Shown here piece after piece: positions 55,439-58,503 of a stretch of DNA of 58,503 bases. Each line of letters begins with the position of its first letter. Position 1 is the stretch's first letter. Position numbers and translations under genes: made by a program. A model generated the notes under the pieces. It was not told the DNA's origin and searched no databases. It saw only the letters and a program-made list of their open reading frames with translations. Source of the DNA: Akkermansiaceae bacterium (GTDB lineage: Bacteria > Verrucomicrobiota > Verrucomicrobiia > Verrucomicrobiales > Akkermansiaceae); NCBI GenBank assembly GCA_028822695.1, contig JAPKDA010000003.1, positions 1-58,503 on the forward strand. Reading direction: 5' to 3'.

Positions 55439-56857
55439 TCACTCCTTGCCCTTCAACAGCTCCGCCGAAGCCGCATACGATTGGTGCCCGGTCGACCGCT
55501 CCCCCAACGCTTCCGCATACTTCTTCGGCAATTGCGCCCGATGCTGCTCGAGAACCGCCTTCATCTTCGAATCCTTGGCGAGATTATTCCATTCGTTCGG
55601 ATCCGTCTGATGATCGTAGAGTTCCTCCGAGCCATCAACATACCGAATGTAACGATAGCGCTCCGACCTCAACGCCACGTTCTCCGGACCAAAGCTCGTC
55701 CGTGCCAAATGCGGCCACTCGGCAGTCACATCTTCCACCAAGGGCCGTAACGAATTCCCCTCATGCCGGGGATCCGCCTTCGCACCGATCAGTTCCAGCA
55801 AGGTCGGATAAATATCAATGAGCTCCGCAGGCTTGACGCAAACCGTTCCACCCTCAGCCCCAGGCTTGACCACAATGATCGGCACCCGCGTCCCGTCTTC
55901 CCACAACGACCGCTTCGCCCAACGATCTTTCTCTCCGAGGTGAAACCCATGATCCGAAAACAGCACGATGACCGTGTTGTCGCGATGCGGGCTCTCATCC
56001 AGCGCCTTGAGCACTCGCCCCACGCAATGATCCGCAAACGTCACCGACGCCAGATACGACTGCACGGCGTGTTCCCACTCCCCGGCCCCCGCCAACCACT
56101 CATGGGTCGGCGCGACATGCTCCAACCGCGTGATGTCGATCGCGTAGTCCGAAATATCCTTCAGATCGCCTTCCTTCACCTCGGGCAACACAATTTTCTC
56201 CAGAGGATGCATGTCGAACCACTTCTTGGGGGCATACATCGGCACGTGCGGACGAAAGAATCCCACCCCCAAAAAGAACGGCTTACCCTCTTCCATCTTC
56301 CCCAACTCCTTCACCGCCCAATCCGCAACCTTGTGATCCGGCATCTCCTCATCCGTCTCGGGATACGCACCCCAATCCCAGAGCTTGTGCCCATGCTTCT
56401 GACTGATCTTTTCCTTCGGAATCGGACCAAAGCCCCCCATCGTCCCCGCGTAGTTCTTGAAGTATTTGGCATTATCTCTCGAGTGGAAGAGCTTCCCCCC
56501 CGCCGTCACATAGTATCCCTCCTTCTCGAATCGCTCCGGCATGGTCAGTGACTTGGCCGCCACCGGCGACTTCCCGATGTCTGAATTGAGAAAATAAATC
56601 CCGCTGGTCTCCGGATACAACGAGGTCATCAAACTGGCCCGGGAAGGATTACAGACCGGCGACTGACAATGCGCATTCGCGAACAGCACCCCCCGTTTTG
56701 CCAGGGCATCCATGTTCGGAGTCTTCGCCTGCGGATGCCCACCCAGACAACCTACCCAGTCGTTCAGGTCATCGACCGAGATCAACAACACATTCGGCCG
56801 CTCCGCACCGAGCAGAGTAGATGACAAGAGAGCGAGGAGGATTGTCGGGATTTTCAT
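55439..56857 (-). CDS. Sulfatase (iduronate-2-sulfatase-like)
   Basis: A 472-residue secreted sulfatase. It has a signal peptide (M-K-I-P-T-I-L-L-A-L-L-S-S-T-L-L-G-A), S-V-D-D-L-N-D-W for calcium, the formylglycine site C-N-P-S-R (Cys69), and S-D-H-G-F-H-L-G-E-K-D-R-W-A-K. It is convergent with the sulfatase at 53941, 25 bases apart, and both are of the same general type, so they may act on one sulfated glycan. ATG 56857 is chosen because the signal peptide begins there. Confidence 0.93.
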   Translation of the reverse strand: MKIPTILLALLSSTLLGAERPNVLLISVDDLNDWVGCLGGHPQAKTPNMDALAKRGVLFANAHCQSPVCNPSRASLMTSLYPETSGIYFLNSDIGKSPVAAKSLTMPERFEKEGYYVTAGGKLFHSRDNAKYFKNYAGTMGGFGPIPKEKISQKHGHKLWDWGAYPETDEEMPDHKVADWAVKELGKMEEGKPFFLGVGFFRPHVPMYAPKKWFDMHPLEKIVLPEVKEGDLKDISDYAIDITRLEHVAPTHEWLAGAGEWEHAVQSYLASVTFADHCVGRVLKALDESPHRDNTVIVLFSDHGFHLGEKDRWAKRSLWEDGTRVPIIVVKPGAEGGTVCVKPAELIDIYPTLLELIGAKADPRHEGNSLRPLVEDVTAEWPHLARTSFGPENVALRSERYRYIRYVDGSEELYDHQTDPNEWNNLAKDSKMKAVLEQHRAQLPKKYAEALGERSTGHQSYAASAELLKGKE

Positions 56858-56988
56858 GGTAAAGACCCCTCTTCTACTCTCCCAGGACAGCACCTCTTTC
56901 TCCCCAATTACTCACCACCCGGCAATCCCCGGCCCCACCCCTGAACAAACCGCTACACTAATACTGATTGCGCTTCAACTCTCCCCCA

Positions 56989-57013
56989 GGGGAGCGACTG
57001 CGTCCCGCCGTCG
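56989..57013. repeat. Palindromic mini-repeat at the 5' edge of a PEP-CTERM fragment
   Basis: GGGGAGC leads into a 19-base palindrome (CGACTGCGTCCCGCCGTCG, 56995-57013). It shares its centre with the element at 16785-16803, while two arm positions differ in a compensatory way. It lies exactly where the truncated PEP-CTERM reading frame begins. Confidence 0.6.
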
Positions 57014-57067
57014 TCTAGAATCCCTCCTCGCCTCAGCGAGCAATTCATCCCCTTCCATGGCAAAGGC

Positions 57068-57304
57068 ATGGCCGGTGATCCGCTTGGCCGTTCCCATTTT
57101 CTCGGCGGACCGCAAGATGTTTTTACGATGCAGTTTTCGACGACTGATGCATCTGCCGATCTGACGCTCACTCTGGATTCTCTATCTGGTGCAAATGGCT
57201 CAGGATGGGTAGGGGGTTACATTGTGGAAACCGTTCCCGAGCCTTCAAGCACCGCTCTTCTCGGCCTTGGCGGACTAGCTCTGATTTTCCGTCGCCGCAA
57301 GTAA
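57068..57304 (+). CDS. PEP-CTERM sorting-domain protein, 5'-truncated
   Basis: 78 residues from ATG 57068; the frame is coding-like from about 57014 (S-E-Q-F-I-P-F-H-G-K-G). A beta-rich stretch (D-L-T-L-T-L-D-S-L-S-G-A-N-G-S-G-W-V-G-G-Y) precedes V-P-E-P-S-S-T-A-L-L-G-L-G-G-L-A-L-I and R-R-R-K, the PEP-CTERM signal for exosortase. There is no signal peptide, so this is probably the 3' remnant of an exported protein. A terminator follows. Confidence 0.6.
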   Translation: MAGDPLGRSHFLGGPQDVFTMQFSTTDASADLTLTLDSLSGANGSGWVGGYIVETVPEPSSTALLGLGGLALIFRRRK

Positions 57305-57329
57305 ACTTGGTTCAAAATATTAAATCACC

Positions 57330-57367
57330 AACACCGCGACCTCTGCGAAGATACGTGGTGTTTTTTT
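57330..57367 (+). terminator. Terminator after the PEP-CTERM fragment
   Basis: AACACC(G)CG pairs with CG(T)GGTGTT, followed by a T-tract through 57367. It lies about 25 bases after the stop codon. Confidence 0.7.
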
Positions 57368-57510
57368 GTATCCGTAATTAGCTTTCAAAATTCCGATCAA
57401 CCCAAGTCCTCGGCAAGGGGTCGGTCCCGAAAACAAGGATGCTTGGTATGGACAGGCCTTCTGAGAAGCCTCTTTGACTCGATTCACACGCCATCGATTC
57501 ATTTTACGGG

Positions 57511-57547
57511 TTGACACCTGGGAAGAACCGATACATTTTGTATCGGT
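57511..57547 (+). promoter_or_regulatory. higBA promoter with a perfect operator palindrome
   Basis: TTGACA (57511-57516) is a consensus -35; TACATT (57532-57537), 15 bases on, is a possible -10. Overlapping it, ACCGATACA (57527-57535) and TGTATCGGT (57539-57547) form a perfect 9-base inverted repeat around TTT that ends on the first base of the TTG start codon. It is a likely HigA binding site. Confidence 0.6.
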
Positions 57548-57855
57548 TGCGAGTCATTAAGGAACAGTTTCTCAAGGAAGCGGCCCGACCGAACTCAAAA
57601 GCCGGCAAGTGGCTCGAAGTTTGGCGGACCATCGTCAAAGCTGCGGAATGGAGAAGTATCGAAGACGTTCGCAAAACCTATCCTTCAGCCGATCCGGTAA
57701 AGGTCGATAGCGGAAGGAGCGTTACGATCTTCAATGTCTGCGGCAACGACTTCCGTCTCATCACTGCGATCCATTACGACAAACAGCGCCTCTACACTCT
57801 GCGTTTCCTGACACACGCTGAATACGACAAAAACAAGTGGAAAAAGGACCTATGA
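57547..57855 (+). CDS. higB: HigB-type toxin (RelE-like mRNA interferase)
   Basis: A 102-residue basic protein: R-V-I-K-E-Q-F-L-K-E-A-A-R-P at the start, A-A-E-W-R-S-I-E-D-V-R-K-T-Y-P-S-A-D in the middle, and V-F-N-V-C-G-N-D-F-R-L-I-T-A-I-H-Y-D and Y-T-L-R-F-L-T-H-A-E-Y-D at the end, matching the HigB_toxin family. It cleaves mRNA on the ribosome. TTG 57547 gives the family-like N-terminus; TTG 57511 is possible. The toxin precedes the antitoxin, the usual higBA order, with an ATGA overlap. Confidence 0.9.
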   Translation: MRVIKEQFLKEAARPNSKAGKWLEVWRTIVKAAEWRSIEDVRKTYPSADPVKVDSGRSVTIFNVCGNDFRLITAIHYDKQRLYTLRFLTHAEYDKNKWKKDL

Positions 57856-58277
57856 AGACAAAAGACAGCCACAGCTTCTCCACCATGCCCAAGGACTATT
57901 CGGGGCTTTGCCGCGTGTTCCCTCCCCGCCCCATTCACGACAAGGTCAGCTATCGGAATACGGTAGAAATCGCTGACGTCTTCGCGGGCTTCGAAGACCG
58001 GATGAGCGTGGATCAGAATGACTATTTCGATCTGCTTTGCGACCTCATCGAAAAGCACGAACGAGACATTGTCCCCGTGTCCAAGCTCAAGGCCTTGGCC
58101 CTCCTGGAACATCTCCTCAAAGAGCATGGGCTTTCCGGTGCGGACCTATCACGCCTCCTCGGAAAATCCCTCCCACTCGGACCGATGATCCTGCGCTGCG
58201 AACGCCGGATCACCGCCGCCCATGCCGTTCGCCTCGGCAAACATTTCGGCCTCCGACCGGATGCATTCCTGCTCTAA
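57852..58277 (+). CDS. higA: HigA-type antitoxin with helix-turn-helix
   Basis: A 141-residue protein whose C-terminal part (A-L-L-E-H-L-L-K-E-H-G-L-S-G-A-D-L-S-R-L-L-G, then R-L-G-K-H-F-G-L-R-P-D-A-F) is an Xre-like helix-turn-helix. The N-terminal part is the toxin-binding region. It overlaps higB by four bases and should repress the pair through the palindrome at 57527-57547. Confidence 0.88.
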   Translation: MKTKDSHSFSTMPKDYSGLCRVFPPRPIHDKVSYRNTVEIADVFAGFEDRMSVDQNDYFDLLCDLIEKHERDIVPVSKLKALALLEHLLKEHGLSGADLSRLLGKSLPLGPMILRCERRITAAHAVRLGKHFGLRPDAFLL

Positions 58278-58303
58278 TACCAACTCATTATGTTCATTGG
58301 TAT
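58277..58303 (+). terminator. Inverted repeat after higA
   Basis: ATACCAA and TTGGTAT form a 7-base inverted repeat with a 13-base loop, starting at the last base of the higA stop. No T-tract follows, so termination is uncertain. Confidence 0.35.
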
Positions 58304-58361
58304 AAGGAGTGTCTTTGAAATGCTGGGAAAAGGAGCGAAAGATTAGGAGGCCGGGACCGTC

Positions 58362-58503
58362 ATGCACCCCTTTGTCTTTCGCCCTATTCTCTCCTCGCTC
58401 CTCATTCTGGGCTCCGGGTTCTGGGCTCTGGGCTCAGCAGCTCCGTCTCCCAACATCGTCGTCTTCCTCAGTGACGATCAGGGCTGGGGCGATCTCCGCA
58501 GCT
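58362..58503 (+). CDS. Sulfatase, N-terminus (runs off the window)
   Basis: The first 47 residues of a secreted sulfatase. The signal peptide reads S-S-L-L-I-L-G-S-G-F-W-A-L-G-S-A, then P-N-I-V-V-F-L-S-D-D-Q-G-W-G-D, the calcium-binding motif of arylsulfatase-type enzymes. An AGGAGG lies 11 bases before ATG 58362. Half of the signal peptide is encoded by a heptamer repeat (58404-58438). The catalytic cysteine is beyond the window. Confidence 0.85.
   Translation, partial: MHPFVFRPILSSLLILGSGFWALGSAAPSPNIVVFLSDDQGWGDLRS
58404..58438. repeat. Heptamer tandem repeat inside a sulfatase signal peptide
   Basis: ATTCTGG, GCTCCGG, GTTCTGG, GCTCTGG and GCTCAGC follow in a 7-base period. Because 7 is not a multiple of 3, the units are read in shifting frames and still give a hydrophobic segment. 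Confidence 0.6.

Overview
The window looks like a chromosome segment of a Verrucomicrobiota bacterium (Verrucomicrobiales-like). The evidence is high GC with a strong C/G preference at third codon positions, PEP-CTERM sorting tails, three formylglycine-type sulfatases, an SHD1-plus-thioredoxin protein, and a ribonucleotide reductase of the Chlamydia-like class Ic. No rRNA, tRNA, CRISPR array or intact insertion sequence was found.

Layout. 1-9059: K/A-rich gene end, site-2 protease, TauE/SafE exporter, argG plus a YrbL-like kinase-fold gene, tag plus a low-molecular-weight phosphatase, tandem FKBP, typA. 9060-17435: TerC, rhodanese lipoprotein, PQQ propeller, fusA, a TIM-barrel protein, a lipoprotein and a family of palindromic mini-repeats placed just after stop codons. 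17464-23603: a DUF455/ATP-grasp fusion, a CBM9-like protein, the relic of a hybrid histidine kinase, a candidate selenoprotein and a nucleoid-associated protein. 23688-28222: nrdA and nrdB. 28778-37198: a miniature PEP-CTERM protein, an M42 peptidase, remnants of metal-related genes and a tetR-OMF-MFP-RND efflux operon. 37379-43310: an orphan DNA methyltransferase, Hsp33, a PatB-type lyase, a caspase-like secreted protein, and an overlapping bioB/L,D-transpeptidase/serB cluster. 43580-50140: an rpoA 3' relic, a TPM-domain operon, an aldo/keto reductase and a Tm-1-like/PEP-hydrolase-like pair. 50141-52726: a decay zone with relics of a GH2 hydrolase, an RND adaptor and tdh around an intact outer-membrane factor. 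52727-58503: kbl, two sulfatases, a 5'-truncated PEP-CTERM gene, a higBA toxin-antitoxin module and the start of a third sulfatase.

Most notable: at 20978-21682 (minus) one reading frame is interrupted only by a TGA at exactly the first cysteine position of a thioredoxin WCPPC motif. A stem-loop with a G in its apical loop lies at the distance expected of a bacterial SECIS. This is a strong candidate for an unannotated Sec-containing SHD1-thioredoxin. Also notable are the tyrosine-less NrdB, the covarying palindromic repeats, and a heptamer repeat that has become part of a sulfatase signal peptide and of an efflux pump tail.
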